Shown here piece by piece: positions 1-13,600 of a DNA stretch of 64,000 bases. The position numbers and the translations under genes are program-made. Origin of the DNA: Beta vulgaris subsp. vulgaris (Eukaryota; Streptophyta; Magnoliopsida; Caryophyllales; Amaranthaceae); the NCBI RefSeq assembly GCF_026745355.1, contig NC_079203.1:4264726-4328725 (forward strand). Direction: 5' to 3'. How positions within the stretch are numbered: position 1 is the first letter of the stretch; every line of letters begins with the position of its first letter. Below the pieces are notes generated by a model. The model was not told the origin of the DNA. It searched no databases and was given only the letters and a program-made list of their open reading frames with translations.

Positions 1-515
1 AAGTAGCTTTAAAAATATAAACCGCTATCTCAAGTAGCGGTTTATAAATATAAACCGTTATTGTGAGTAGCGGTTTACCTGGGCAAAATCTCTGAAGTTG
101 GGGATAACACTACAAGAAAATACGTATCAACGACGGCTAAAAGCCGTCGCTAATGACAAAAAACAGTCGGTGAAATAGCACCGACGGCTTAAAGCCGTCG
201 TTGATTTCAGCGTCCGTTTTGGCCGTCGTTGTTGTTGTTGGAGTAGCGTTTTTCATTAATAAACCGCTACTTGAAGTAGCGGTTTATATCACTCAGCGCT
301 ACTTAAAGTAGCGGTTTATATCACTCAGCGCCACTAAGTAGAAAAAAAAAATTTAGTAAACCGCTACTTCAAGTAGTGGTTTTGTTGAAGTAGAAAAAAA
401 AAAATTCTCGCGTGCCGTCCTACGTGGACGGTACGCAGGGAATTTTTTTTATTTTTGGACATATTTTGGAAATTAAACCCACTTTTGCATTATTAAAGGA
501 AAAAATTCAAACAAA
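1..515. mobile_element. Fold-back/MULE-like element, right part (cut by window start)
   Basis: Several imperfect palindromes of the form AAACCGCTACTT-AAGTAGCGGTTT (about 21-48, 51-78, 262-289, 292-319, 357-384) are followed by a GCGTGCCGTCC/GGACGGTACGC hairpin near 409-437. A tail at 438-510 then matches the right end of the element at 24335-25133. The two copies diverge just after AAAAATTC, which sets the right boundary near 510. The left end is outside the window. No coding capacity is visible. Assignment to Mutator-like or fold-back elements is inference from the long inverted-repeat structure of the second copy. Confidence 0.6.
108..236. mobile_element. Miniature CACTA-like insertion
   Basis: It begins with CACTACAAGAAAA, a canonical En/Spm (CACTA) terminus, followed by inverted ACGACGGC/GCCGTCGT subterminal motifs. 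The right end, GCCGTCGTTGTTGTTGTTGG, is a degenerate inverse of the left. It interrupts a stretch (60-107 continuing after about 240) that is closer to continuous at 24846-24935. I could not assign a clear 3-bp target duplication. Confidence 0.55.
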
Positions 516-853
516 AGATTGATATTATCATACAATATATAACGAGTCCTAAAAACATCATTTGTTGCAAATTTGATTCCATATTGTTGGTAGACCTAAA
601 ATGTGAGCAGACTTTATTATACAATACCAAATTTTGTCGATCCATGAGAATTTATTTGAAGGGAGCTCAATAGTGGAATTCCCATCTCCCACTTATGAGG
701 TTGAGAGCTCAAATTCAATCCTGAAGTAATTTTCATATCAATAGGAAAAAAAAAAAAAATTGACTATATGAGTGCATTCATCATACACCTAGTACTATTC
801 AAGTTATTGTTTACTTATTTGCTCAATTGGAGCTTACATATTATAAAATTATA

Positions 854-1087
854 TTTTCTTTGGAGATTTCAAATGAGCAATGAGCAAAAAAAAAAAAAAA
901 ACCTCTGATGTACCATGAGCATGATACACCCGAATGTATAATACAAAAATTCCCCCACTATACTTCATTTATCTTCTTTGGAGATTTCAAATGAATAATG
1001 AACAAAAAAAAAACCCTCGAATATACCATGAACATGGTACACCCTGATGTATAAAAAAAATTCCCCCACTATACTTCATTTATCTTC
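854..1087. repeat. Tandem duplication, about 116-bp unit, two copies
   Basis: Two adjacent copies run from CTTTGGAGATTTCAAATGA to CCCCCACTATACTTCATTT. They differ by scattered substitutions and by poly-A length. Each holds an imperfect palindrome around ACCATGAGCATGATACACC or ACCATGAACATGGTACACC. The repeat lies in the 3' flank of the large minus-strand gene. No ORF is present. Confidence 0.8.
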
Positions 1088-1619
1088 CATTCTTCACATT
1101 ACTTGTCATTTTCAGTTTTTAGCTTTAATAATAAATGTCCAATGTTTTTGAAATCTCTTTGGAGTCAATCTACAATTCAGTAGTGTAGAGAATTTTTGTT
1201 GCACCATTAGAAGAAAAAAAAAAAAAGGCAGATTTCTGTATTGACCTTTTGCAGCCAAATGAACTCCGTAAAAGTTCTTAGCTCCAAATCAAATATAAAT
1301 ATCCCCTCAAAAAAAAAAAACAAAAAAAAAATTTATTTAAAAAATTTAAGAAAGAAAAAAAGAAATAACGAAAATGAAAACTAGTACCTCTATGTACAAC
1401 GAAAATGCTACATCCTGATATTTACAAAGTAAATTCTTCTGTTCTGAAAAAGAAAGAGTGTTGCTATGTGCGGTGTGCACCTGTCTAACAACTTCCTACA
1501 AAGAATGAACTTCACTGATATAGCAAGAACCCTGAAAAATCAATGAACCCCTTACATTTTACAACTAAAAGTTTGAGAGAAAACTAAATTTACCCAAAGC
1601 AAACACTGTAAAGCAAATT
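1088..1619 (-). other. 3' flank / probable 3' UTR of SHPRH-like gene
   Basis: This is A/T-rich non-coding DNA directly after the stop codon at 1622-1620 (minus strand). It contains several poly-A/poly-T tracts. I see no other gene here. The end of the transcript cannot be placed from sequence alone. Confidence 0.5.
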
Positions 1620-4600
1620 TTACACTCTAGATTGGCCAAGCCTTCTCTCAGCAGCCACGGCAGCAGCCACCGAAGGTGGTAAATGTGTTAAACTCCCGGT
1701 TTGCTCATTATTACTATCTGCTGCTGCAGGAGGTGCTGCTACTGAAAATAATGACTCGACGTCTTTCAGTGTTAAAATTGGTTGGTCTTGATTCCTCTTA
1801 TTCCCACTGATATAAGAACTGGCATCTCTACTTTTATTCAATTTGTATATGCTTTCTTCAACTGTATCCTTAACCTGCTCAACCAATGGAGAGAGAAACA
1901 AAGTTGAAAGGTTTTAACAAAATGAAATATGTAAAGCACAATAAATGGGATTTACATAAACGGACACAAATGCAAAAAACAAAATTGATAATGTAGTATA
2001 GGAAAAAGGAAGAGGGCAGTAAATACATACTAAGAACCTATGAACAAGTGTTCTACGAGTCTGCCCAACTCGGTGCACTCTGCTGATTGCTTGCGCTTCA
2101 GCTGCTGGATTCAGTAGGGGCTCGACAAGAATGACATGCTGTGCTTCAAGGAGGTTAAGACCATTTGCTCCATGTTGAACTAAGAGGAGTAACACTTGGA
2201 TAAATTTAGACTCCGGCTTTTGTCGGTCATTTATCTTGCTACCACCACCCTTTTCTGTAATCTTTTCTCCTTTAAAAATGGTTATTGCAGCTTGTGAACT
2301 TTTTCTGTGGTTACAAATGATAAATCATTTAGTTGTATCACTAAGAATTATGTAGGGACAGCCTAAATTAGAAATGAGCCGTATTATTAAGGGATGATGA
2401 GATTAGAGAGTACTAGATATTTAGCAAACAGTCTAGAAATGCCAAGTTACCTTCCTCCTTTCATACGAACATAACTAATCTCATTAGCAGCAAAAGCATG
2501 CTCCAACACATCAAGGACGTCATTCCAACTGGAGAAGACAAGAACTTTAGCCTTTGGGTCACTTGACTTTATCGACAGGATTCTTCTTGTAATTGCTTCA
2601 ATCTTTAAAAAGGAAAAGAATTAACATGAGCCTAACAATATTGACAAATACTTCAACTTTTTAAAAATTCTACGGTTCTGCTACTTCTAATTTGCACGTT
2701 TGCCGACACACAACTTTGAATATTAATATCTCTAATTGCATACAAGTATAAACTACAAAAATGAAAATAAATATTAAGACAAATTTAACTAGTTATCACA
2801 CGACTATATTTTCTACATGGAGATAATACAAGATAGTCGGAGTTGATTCTGTGAATAGTTTCAGAAGTCAAAGGGGTAAATGCAAATTCAGAAAAACGGA
2901 GGAAGTAACACACTACAAGAGCAGACAAAATATTAGCAACTACATAATTTAGTAAATTTTTCAGGCTTTCAGCAATAGCTTATGTAAGAAGCTCAAGCTA
3001 AGAAAATTAACCACAAGCATAGGCAGCTTCTGTGTGACAGCAAGTACCAACATATACAACCAATAGAAATAGCAAAGCCTTGAATACTTGTGTCGGACAT
3101 GATAGGGTCCAACTTGGCATGTAAATTTCCATAATTTTTGGCCCAAAATGAAGTGTCAAAGACTCAAAGTGTTTGCGGTGTAGGGGATCCAACAGGGTAC
3201 TTGGAATAAAATGAAGAGAAGTAGCGGACCATCAAACTTCTAGCAATTCAATTTCGAATATAGCAGGTGAGTACCTTTGTACCATAGGATCCCTGGACAA
3301 ACACAGAAGCCTCAACATTTTCACTCCTTCCAACCAAGGATTTATTCAGGCTATCATCAGCAAAGGCAATACTCTTCAAATGAGAATGTTGTCGGCAAGT
3401 CGGGCATAAAATCCAATTATCTTGCACCTTGCCATTAAGAGCCGCCTTTCGCTCAGTTATTGCAAGTAAACCTGCAAAGGTATTATACTATTACAAGCAA
3501 ATCCAAAACTTCCAAGCATTGAAGCCAAAATTTGGAGTTAGAAAAGTGATACTCTCTTAACAAGCTTAGAAACTACATAGGGCAAGAAAGATAAAGCTTA
3601 GGGAATGTGAGGCAAATAATAAATTTGGATACCAAGTATTGTAAGAAAAAAAATATACACAAAGAAACTTTCAGGGGGAACTGATCATGTACTTTAACTT
3701 TCTAGTCAGCAAGTAATACTGTAATAGTTCAACATTAGCACACTGCTCATGACCATCATTAAAGGCCACAACCAGACTTCCACCAATTGCGTCAATGAGA
3801 CTAAAGTTTTTTTATATTTGAATTATAATTAGTATATATACACATAATATCTCTAGTTAAGATTTAAGAGTGACAATGGCCAATGCTTTAACGTGATGGC
3901 CTATAATAACTCACATTGATTTTGATATAAACACAAAGTTCACAAAATGGCTTTCCACAAGTTAGATAATGGCCTATAATAGATATCATGCTGCCCAAAT
4001 TCTTCATATAACAGCCTTTAAGTCATGAACCACCTTTATATGGTTCAGTAAGTAAAAGAGCCAGCTAGTAAGAGAAGATAATAAATTTAAACCCTTCACA
4101 CAATGTGGACATGAGACAGCTTCCATAATCAATGCAATTGCCAATGTCAGCTAAAACCAGGCTTTGATGGATGTTGCCTTCTCAAGCAACATGATTGCCC
4201 AGCAAAATTAGCTAGAGCGACTTACATTTGCAGCAGGTTATATGTCCACATTGAAACACCATTTTTTGTTTTTGAAGAGCTTCTTGACATACAGGACAAA
4301 TCTCTTCACCCACTTTGATACTGTTTGCATTCTCTGAAGGATGAGAATCTAGCGAAGCAGCTACCTTGTTATTTGACTCTGTTTTCTGTTTAGAAATTAC
4401 CAGTCCCTAGAAGAAAGTGGTTCAATTCTTATCAAATAAAAATAATAAAAGAAATCAAAAATAAAATTAAACATATAAGAGGTTCAACTATAATTTAAGC
4501 CACTTAAAAAAGGTGAAGACAAAAAAGGCCCAACTATAAGCCACTTTTAAAATCAACCGAAGGCCATATAAATCTCTAATGTTACAAGGTCCGGTGACAG

Positions 4601-7600
4601 ACCCAGTAACATTACTATAAAAAAGAACATCAAATTAGGTATACTTTTGCTGGAGAGTGCACTTCACGTCCAAGAACAGTAGACGTCTCTAAGCCTTATT
4701 TGACAACCTAAGGAGAAATACCAATTGGATCTCCACTGCAACCGAATCATTGTAATCGGAAATTGAAAGTAAGCTCTAAGCTGCTCCAATGCTTCGTGCC
4801 TAAACCCGAAATATTTTTAAGAGACAATCATCAACACCAAAAATTTCCACTATTAATGCATGGGTCTCTTAGTTATTGTTGGATATTTTAATTGCAAACA
4901 TCTGAGATAATTAAACAAAGATGTAGTAATTCACCTAAAAAGCTTGGATGTGGCGTGCTAGAAGTCAAAACAATAGAACTATGCCTCGAGTACCTTCTTT
5001 CAAAGTTTACCACTCTTATATTTAAGGGTCTCTTCTTTATCGTTTTTTTAACATTCTTTAGTAGAAGAGGCATTACCATAGAGGATCCATATTGGACTTC
5101 ACGCAAACCAGTAATATATCTGCAACAGTGTAATTTCAGCATTTGTTGTTCAAGATTATTATCCACAAAGTTCTCATGCTAAATTACTATAGCTACTTGT
5201 AATCTTGTTGAGTTGCTGAATCAGCTTTTGATATGTTGTGAAACACAAACCCCGACAAATTTTCGATGTGGTTTCCCCTATGCATGACCATGGATGTATG
5301 TGTTTCGATGCATCACCATCGATGTATGTGTTTTGATGCATCAACATCACGTATATGAATGTTTATTTCCTAAGAGCATTACTGGAGTAAGTCAATCATG
5401 TCCTCTTAAACGGCACACTAATAATCTATTTGACCTAGAAAACACCAAGAAATAATGCCAGTAGCGTATATAACCAGCAGTCGTAAGATTAGGAGCCTTT
5501 ATAACCTTAAATCATAAGAAAAATTCATATAGAAAGAGGAAATAGGCAATTTATTCTTTTTCTTTTCCTTCAGGAGGTTAGTTCAGGCAACTCACTAGTC
5601 ATTTGAGGAGCAATACAATAGTCCAACACCAATAAAACATCAGCAGTAATTTGCTCAGCAACAGATAATGGAAGAGTTCACTGTTCAATCTATTCTTAGG
5701 TGCCCCTACTGATCTTCTCGATTATCACTGCTCAAAATTTCCTGCAAAGAGATGTGGCGGAGAAGGAAACAAGTGCCAAACTCGAGGAACAGGACGAGGA
5801 CCCAGAACATAGATATCTTGAACATCGGCTTTCTATCTTCATCTCAGATTATGTAACACATCAAGCAAGAATTTAAGCTTTTTATGCCTATGTCATTTGG
5901 CCTCTTCAAGCAAATTTGCAAATAGACAAAACTCCAGTTGGAAACTTGCCCATCATCACAAAAAGATAAGAGGAAAAAAAGTCTAATAATCAAAACACAA
6001 GCACTTCAACCCATCAATATAGTAGTTACAACTAATAACTACTCCCTTTGTCTCTTATTAGTTTACCCTTTTGGGTTGTCTCTATTAGTTTACCCGCTTC
6101 CCTTTTTTCTGTTTTTGGAACGGACCCACTAGTTTTATATTATTTTCTACATAAAGCATCATTTTTCTATTTGTCACTATCCTTCTCTCTCTTGGCCCAC
6201 AATAAATTAATACTCTCTCTTTCTCCTTAGGACCCAGATACTATATAAATGTGTGCCCAAAGAAGTAGGTAAACTAATAAAAGACGGAAAGAGTAATAAT
6301 CTACAGATCAATATGTCAATTAGACTAGATGAACTCCTAAAGTCATCCATGCATGATGCATGTACATCAATAATCCCAAAATTGAGTGATCTACTTAATC
6401 ACATTTGACCACTCAAGTTCAAGCAGTCAAACTTTGGAACCAAAAAGAACATTATCAAAATCAAACTAGTACCTGCAAATACCGAAGTTTTCCTCTTATT
6501 CGTGCTAATGCTGCCAATGACACAAATTTTTCACTTGAATTCTCCACGCTAGCAACATCAAGTTCTTCTAGGCTTAGAGCATCAATAGAATTATCATCAT
6601 TATTATCTTTTAAGCGTAATCTTGAAGTTGCCATCTTAATTTCATCATATGCGCGAAGAACCTGAGCTTGAGCAGTAGCCAACAATCTTGCATGAGCATA
6701 TTCCTTCCTCATTCCCTAAACAGAAAAATGTGAAATTGCAATGGCGTAAGTATCACACAGAATAACTGGACCAAGTTATATAATCAACATCAGCTGGAGA
6801 AACTCAGAGGATAACATCAAGAATACCACATAACAATGTCACTGATCATATCAATAAAGAGACTTTAGAAAGGGAAACTAACCAAAGCAACTAAAATTCA
6901 AGACATTTTACAGGTCATACCTCGAGAAGGACCAGGTGTCTGTTAGCTGCTGATACACCATCTGTTCCTAAATGTGCCTTAAAATAACTCCTTAAAACAC
7001 CGAGGATTATTTCCAGCTCGGAGGGGAATCTCGAATCCTACAAAGAAGTTTGTTAAGAGTAATAATTTAATGAAACAAAATAACTAATTTTAATCAGTCC
7101 ATTGTACCAATACCATTATCGCAAATCCTGGATGACAGCTCAGACTTAAAATGTAGCAGAGCACCATTGTAGGCATAAATAAGGCTCAAAAATATATGAA
7201 TCTTATACTTCTAGGACATAAAAGCACTAAATTACAAATCAAATAGCTATCTGTCCTGTGCAATACATGGAATTTATTTAATTTTATTTTTTTCGGGTGG
7301 CAATGGATGGATTTGAAATCAAGTCAAGGAGAGAAAAGGACTCTAATGACCTAAATTGAAGCTTAAGATGAAGCAAGTTAAGAGAGTAAGAAAAAATTCC
7401 TAGAAATTAAAATTGGATATCATTTCATAGTAACTAAAAGACTTTATATGTTTCATAATAGTTGCAACAATTTCTTTTTGGAGGCCAAACTTTAAATCTT
7501 GACCAAAAATTTACTACTCTGGTACTCCCTCTGTTCCTTATTGATATTCCTAGTTTGACTTGCACATTTGCTTATGCACATTTTGACTATAAAAATCTGT

Positions 7601-10600
7601 AATTACTAATTACGTATTTGTAAAAGTCATAAAAATTTAATACTCCCTATTGATCTGAACACTCGTTGGGACATATATTTAAGGTGATAAGTTGTAATGT
7701 GGTTATCAAATGTTATTTTAAAAGTAGATGTGATAGGAGTTGGTGGGCTATTTTTTTATTACATGAGAGAAAGTTGGGTAACTTTTTTATTGATAAAAGG
7801 TAGTGTGTCGGGCAAATGAGTGTAAAAGGAATAATATATTAATAGTAAGACCATGCCAAAAATGGAAGTGTTCAAACTAAACTAGGACAAACATAAAAGG
7901 AAAGTATTCATGACAAAAGTATTATCAAAGTACTAATTGAGATGAATCAAACAAGACCCACAAGACTATGTTTTTTCTTACATATATCGAGAAAAAGTTA
8001 GAAGATTTTATGTCATTCCAAATACTATCAAGATTCCAACTAGGAACACCAAAGAACAAAGGGAGTAGTGTTTATAAAAAACATTATAATGTGAGATCTT
8101 GCTAAAATCATCTCAATACAAATTTTTAGAATATCAACTTTACATAATTTATATTAATGTAAATATATAAATGGTCAAAGTTGCGCGTTGGAGTTTGGAC
8201 TCTATTATCCGAACTCGGCAATTTTTGCCAAATACCCGAGTTGGTACGACACGACACCGAGTATGAAATACGAGTCGGGTCCTTCAAATTGCAGTCGAAC
8301 ACGGCAGTCAACGCTAAACCCTAGTTGTTAGATCTGAAAATTTGTTGTTGATTCATGAGAAATAGGTGAGTAATATTAGGGCTTTTTGCGTCCCTAGTGA
8401 GACGATTCCAATGATGTTGTTTTCATCCATTTGTTATGGTTGTTGATAGTTAGAGGAATGAAGAAATTGCAAAGCACAAAGGTTAAAGAAGGTGAACATT
8501 TGAAGGCTCGAAGTCAAGAGGAAGAAGACTAGTTTAAAATATATGGGAGCTACATAAGGTGCATGTGTGTGAACTAGTACTACATATAAAAATACTTGCC
8601 TATTTAATTATAAAAGAACGTGGGCCAACCTAAGGAGCTTTCAATATTTTATTTTATTTTCAAATATTACATACTTTTAAAGACAAAAAGAGAAAAAAAA
8701 GGGAGTTTAGCCACGTGGACTCAACATCAGCCCCTACATATTTAAGCTGGCCAATCAGTATTATATTCTCCTCTCTCCCTTTCTTTTTCTTCTCTCCTCT
8801 TTTTAGTGTGAAAGTAATAGATCTTTTTTAGTTTGTAATTTAAATTATTGAATTTATTATTAAAATATTAAGTTTGCGTACCCGTGTCTAAATTTCGGAC
8901 AGAGTCCCCCTTGAAGTGTTGTACGTTGTATTGGACACTCGAATCCGTACCCATACCCGACACTCCTAGACGAGTCCAGGTAACATAGGCGTTGGAGACC
9001 ATAATATAAAACATTGCAACTTGTTAAAAAAAAGGAAGCAGTTTAATTTAGGTTCATTATTACTCTCCCTTTTTTTTTTTTCTTATCGTGCCTTAACTTT
9101 GAATTACATTTTAATTAAAATTTGTTCAGTTTAGAAGACATTGGTCCAGAATTGACTAGTGGTAGAGATCAATCATTATAATTTAGAATTTAATGTATTG
9201 AGTCTTGACATGCTTTATGTCATTCATTTGTTTCTATGAATTCTGAAGTTATAACATAACAAAGCACAATCTGCCAACTCATTAACCAAGTGAAGGCGCC
9301 ATGTAGCAACCTTTTTGAACTATGAAGGGCTACACCTTCTAATTTATAGTAAGTCTGGTATAAGACTGCCTCACAATATAGTTATGGTAAGACCACCTCA
9401 AATTTTTCGTAACAGAGTCACTTTATAAGTTAAAAGGGTCACTCTATACGTTAAAAGGGTAGGGTTACTTTTAGATAATGGGTCACATTGTATCTTGAAG
9501 GGGTCAATTCTACTATAAGTGACCCTAGCACAAGTTACCCTCGTCTTACCATAAATTATGAAAGCGGTCTTATATGATATTCCCTGTAGACTTAAGCAAA
9601 CTTTCTGTTAGGCTTGGCAAGCAAATTACTACTTCTTGTGTTTCTTTTAAAGTAAACACTTTCCTTTAAAGGAAATGTCACAATAAATGACACATAGCTC
9701 AGGGTGGTAAAAAACTTGTTGTTTATTATATCTTTACCCTATTTAATTGTTCCACCTACTTAATTCTCAACCCCCCCCCCCCAATTGCTTAAACAAGTGG
9801 TCCCTCACTTTTTGTCTCTAGGCTCCTTGGTATTCTCCCACTTTCCCTCAAGAAATGAGGCGTATAGACTTTTTGATAAATAGGATAAAATTAAGGAATA
9901 AAAACTTGAATTGGGATAGAGACAGAGTGAGTTAGCTGAGGCCTCAGGGCGCGCCCACATCACATCCGATACAAAAAGAGAGTGCGTGAGAGAAAACAAG
10001 TGGGGGGGCCACTTTCACATGGGAGGATGGGGTAAAAATCCCAATTAAGGTAAAAGTTTATTTGTGGATTCCAAAAGAAAAAAGAAATACAGGACGTTTA
10101 TTTGAGAAAGAAAGGAGTAGTGTATTACAAGGCAAGAATCAGTTAATAGGCATTACAATCCACCCCCCCCCCCCCCCCTCCTCCCTTCTTCTGAAAATTC
10201 TATTGTGCTCCCAAGAAAACATGGTGCACTCAGTAAATTTGTTCCATTTTTTATGAGTAAGATATTCTATTTCAACAAATGTTCGTTTTAGGCATATTTT
10301 CAGCGAAAAAATATGTTATATTTCCCGGGAAAATTGTTCTATTTTCAACGAGCAAATGTTCTATTTCAACAAATGTTCATTTTAAGAATATTTTTCAGCA
10401 AAAAGTATGTTCTATTTTCCGTGAAGATTGTTCTATTTTCAATGAGCAAATGTTCTATTTCAATAAATGTTCGTTTTACACTTATTTTCAGCAAAAAATA
10501 TGTTCTATTTTCCGTGAAAATATGTCCTATATTTGATGAGCAAATGTTCTATTTAAGTAACTGAATTATGGTAATGTTACACTCCAACTAGTAAAATGTT

Positions 10601-13600
10601 CATTTTCGTAATTGAATTCTGGTAATGTTCCACTTCAATAGTTTAATGTTCGTTCTCGTAAGTGAACTCTTGTAATGTTCGTTCTAGTAAGTGAACTCTT
10701 GTAATGTTCTAATTCAACAATAAAATGTTTCGTTTTCGTAAATGTTCTATTTTACATTGTGGGAGCACAATTCTCATTGTGCTCCCGGGAACACAATCCA
10801 CGGATTACCCTTCTTCACCCCTAAAACAGAAAAAAAACAATAAAAAAAGAGGATGTAACGAATGAAAAACTTACCATGAACATTTTCCCAGAATCCCTTT
10901 TGCTTCTGCCTTCAATTTCTACACTAGTTGATGCATGATTTTTTGACTTTTGTTCCAGATTCCAGTAAAAATGATTCCTCTCCAATCTTTTTTTTTGTAA
11001 ATCTACAGCCTCCTCAGCACATGAGATAACTCCTCCATTGTTCCCTTTTCTGAGAAAGAGCCTAGCCTCGTAAGCCTAAGAAATGAAAAATAAGTAATAA
11101 CTAAGAAACATGACACAAGCAGCAATCTCATCCTGTCACATGATTGAGCAAGAGATCAACACATACCTGGAATAACTCATCCATTTCACAGTGAACACAC
11201 AAACGACCATCCACATTCACATAGCAATTTGGACAGTATCGTACACGTTCAACATCTTCATCTCTTGGTTTTTCCATTGTTTGATCAACTTCCAGCAGCT
11301 GATCTAATAACCTTCTTCGAGAAGCTTCCAGTGAGTCCAAACCACTTTGGATAGAATACTTGAGTGCATTTATACTCTGAAAACTGGAACATAATAATAG
11401 AATAAGAACAATTAATAGGTAAGACAATAAGGTAAGTAGTTTAGAGAATACCAGGAATTCATGAACCTTCCCACAAAACAAATTTCACCACAATTGCTAA
11501 AATTTATCAGCTACCTATTATGGAATACCATGAAATAGAAAAAAAAAAGAGCTAGATAACATTTTCAACATCTACTCCCTTTGTCTGAATATTAACTTTC
11601 CATTTAGGATGTTCCACAATAATCTTTCCAGTTCAGCACTTTAAAGTCGCATCTCTCCGTCACATCAATCCTAAGTCTCTCTCCAGTTCAGCACTTTCTC
11701 TTAGTACTTTTGCTCTCAGCTATCTGCTATCAATTTTTTTTATTCAGTATTCAACATTTGTTCTTGATCACTCTGCCAAAAGCTCATGGGAATTTTGTAT
11801 TGGGGTGGAGGCAGTATTTCAATAAGATTTCACTCCAATAAATTGATAAATCAGTTGAGAAATCACAGAACAGAAAGACAAGTATGCTGTTAATAAGCAC
11901 AGCTCTTAATCACATCAACAATCGTACTTCTTAATGGGCCAAGCATCTTCGAAATACGAGAAGTGGGATCCTCAGCTAAGCCTTGGATAAACCTTGGAAA
12001 TCTTAATGCTATAATGCCTTTCAGATCCTCCTAACCATAATCCTAGTGCAATAATTCTTGCTAAGAAGAACGCCCATCTGGTGGCGATTCCACCCAGAAC
12101 ATCATGGGTTACTCCAACAGCACATCCTTGTACAATTTTAAGGCTTAGCATCTGCCAATTTATTATGGACCCAAATAATGGATTCAATAAGTTCTTGCCA
12201 ATAGCCATGCCTGCTAAACACATACAAAATGAGCACCTAGAAAAAGAGACCATATGCAGATCATTACAGATGCAGAAATTGCCTATCATATTAGTACATA
12301 ATTGACATGGCTTAGCTTAGGTTAATGTGAACCATCCAAAAGCTAGAGATAAGGATAGGAGTTAGCTCAAGTGGTAGAGCGCTCCCCCTTGGCCCCTGAG
12401 GTCAGGGGTTCGATCCTTACCCCCAATATTATGCTGGGGTATTTCCTTAGCATCATAGCCAATGTGCTGGTGTTTCCTACAGGCTAGTAGCCTTGTAGGG
12501 GTTAGCCCTTGGGCTGACTTAATTTCCTAATCAAAAAAAAAAAAATCAAAAAGCTAGAGATCTTAAATTCACAAAAATAAAGATTATCTCAAAAATGGAG
12601 GTGACCAAATTTTGGAGAACATAAAGACCTCAATAGACTAAATAGCACAAAATCAGCAATCATGAGAAAAAGTAGCAAATTTGGCATCTAAGTTTCAGTC
12701 CAACAATTATTTAAATGAAAAGAATCTGAATTTATAACAAACCAGGACGATGTTTTTGATGCTTTTGGAATGTTTTGGTTGGCTAAAACTGCATTTTCAA
12801 TCTTCTGTGACAACTCGTTAGCTGCTTCTTTATTCTGTTCAATCTGTTGGAGGGCTCCCAGCCACCAGACTCTGTTTTTGTTCTCTCTATCGTTTAAAGA
12901 ACTGCACACCTTCAAAATGCAATATGATAAAGGTGATTAAGTACTCAGAAAAGATACAAGGCAAGATTTAGCGGTCAACCAGGTACATGACAAAACATGA
13001 TAAAGGGAACATCCAAGAGGGTAGAAGTAGAACAAAAAAAGTTAGTTAAACAAGAGTGGACTATATATTTATCATGAATTGATTTGCTATGAGTTGAAAA
13101 TCTTCAATATGTAAAGAAAGAGAGTGAGACCAGACAACGGCTAGACGACATGCTTTATCAAGTGCATGACGAAATACTTGGTGAAAGTATCTATGAGATA
13201 TTGAAATTAAAAGCATTTCAAGAAGCAAACTACATATTTAATGTGAAGCAGTGCAGATGCATTAGTGAGCAGTAGATCATCTTGCCTGGGCCTAGAGTGA
13301 AAAATAAGAAACCAGTCCCTCAAGGGACATAAAACATGTCAGGCATCACGAAAGAAAAAAGGGAGAGATATTAGCCAAAAGAAATAAGAGAGCAAGTGTT
13401 GTGAGCACTTGCAAGAAAAAGTTGTGGGAAACAAAAGAGGTTAAGATAATGCTACAAAACAAACAATGCCACTTGTGATTTTTTAGAAATTAGGAATCAA
13501 TAAATATGCTATGTAGGCACACCAAGCTTTTCAAAATTTTATTATACCTCAAATAGGACATGAATCCAAGATACTGCTGTCTTAAGGTGGCATATTCAAA

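Noticed and set aside
10279..10564. 85- and 83-codon frames
   Set aside because: Two overlapping frames over a 94-bp minisatellite in an intron; periodic and low-complexity.
12358..12430. tRNA gene
   Set aside because: Box A and box B are present, but the sequence does not fold as a full tRNA, continues into a SINE body with poly-A, and is flanked by target duplications.
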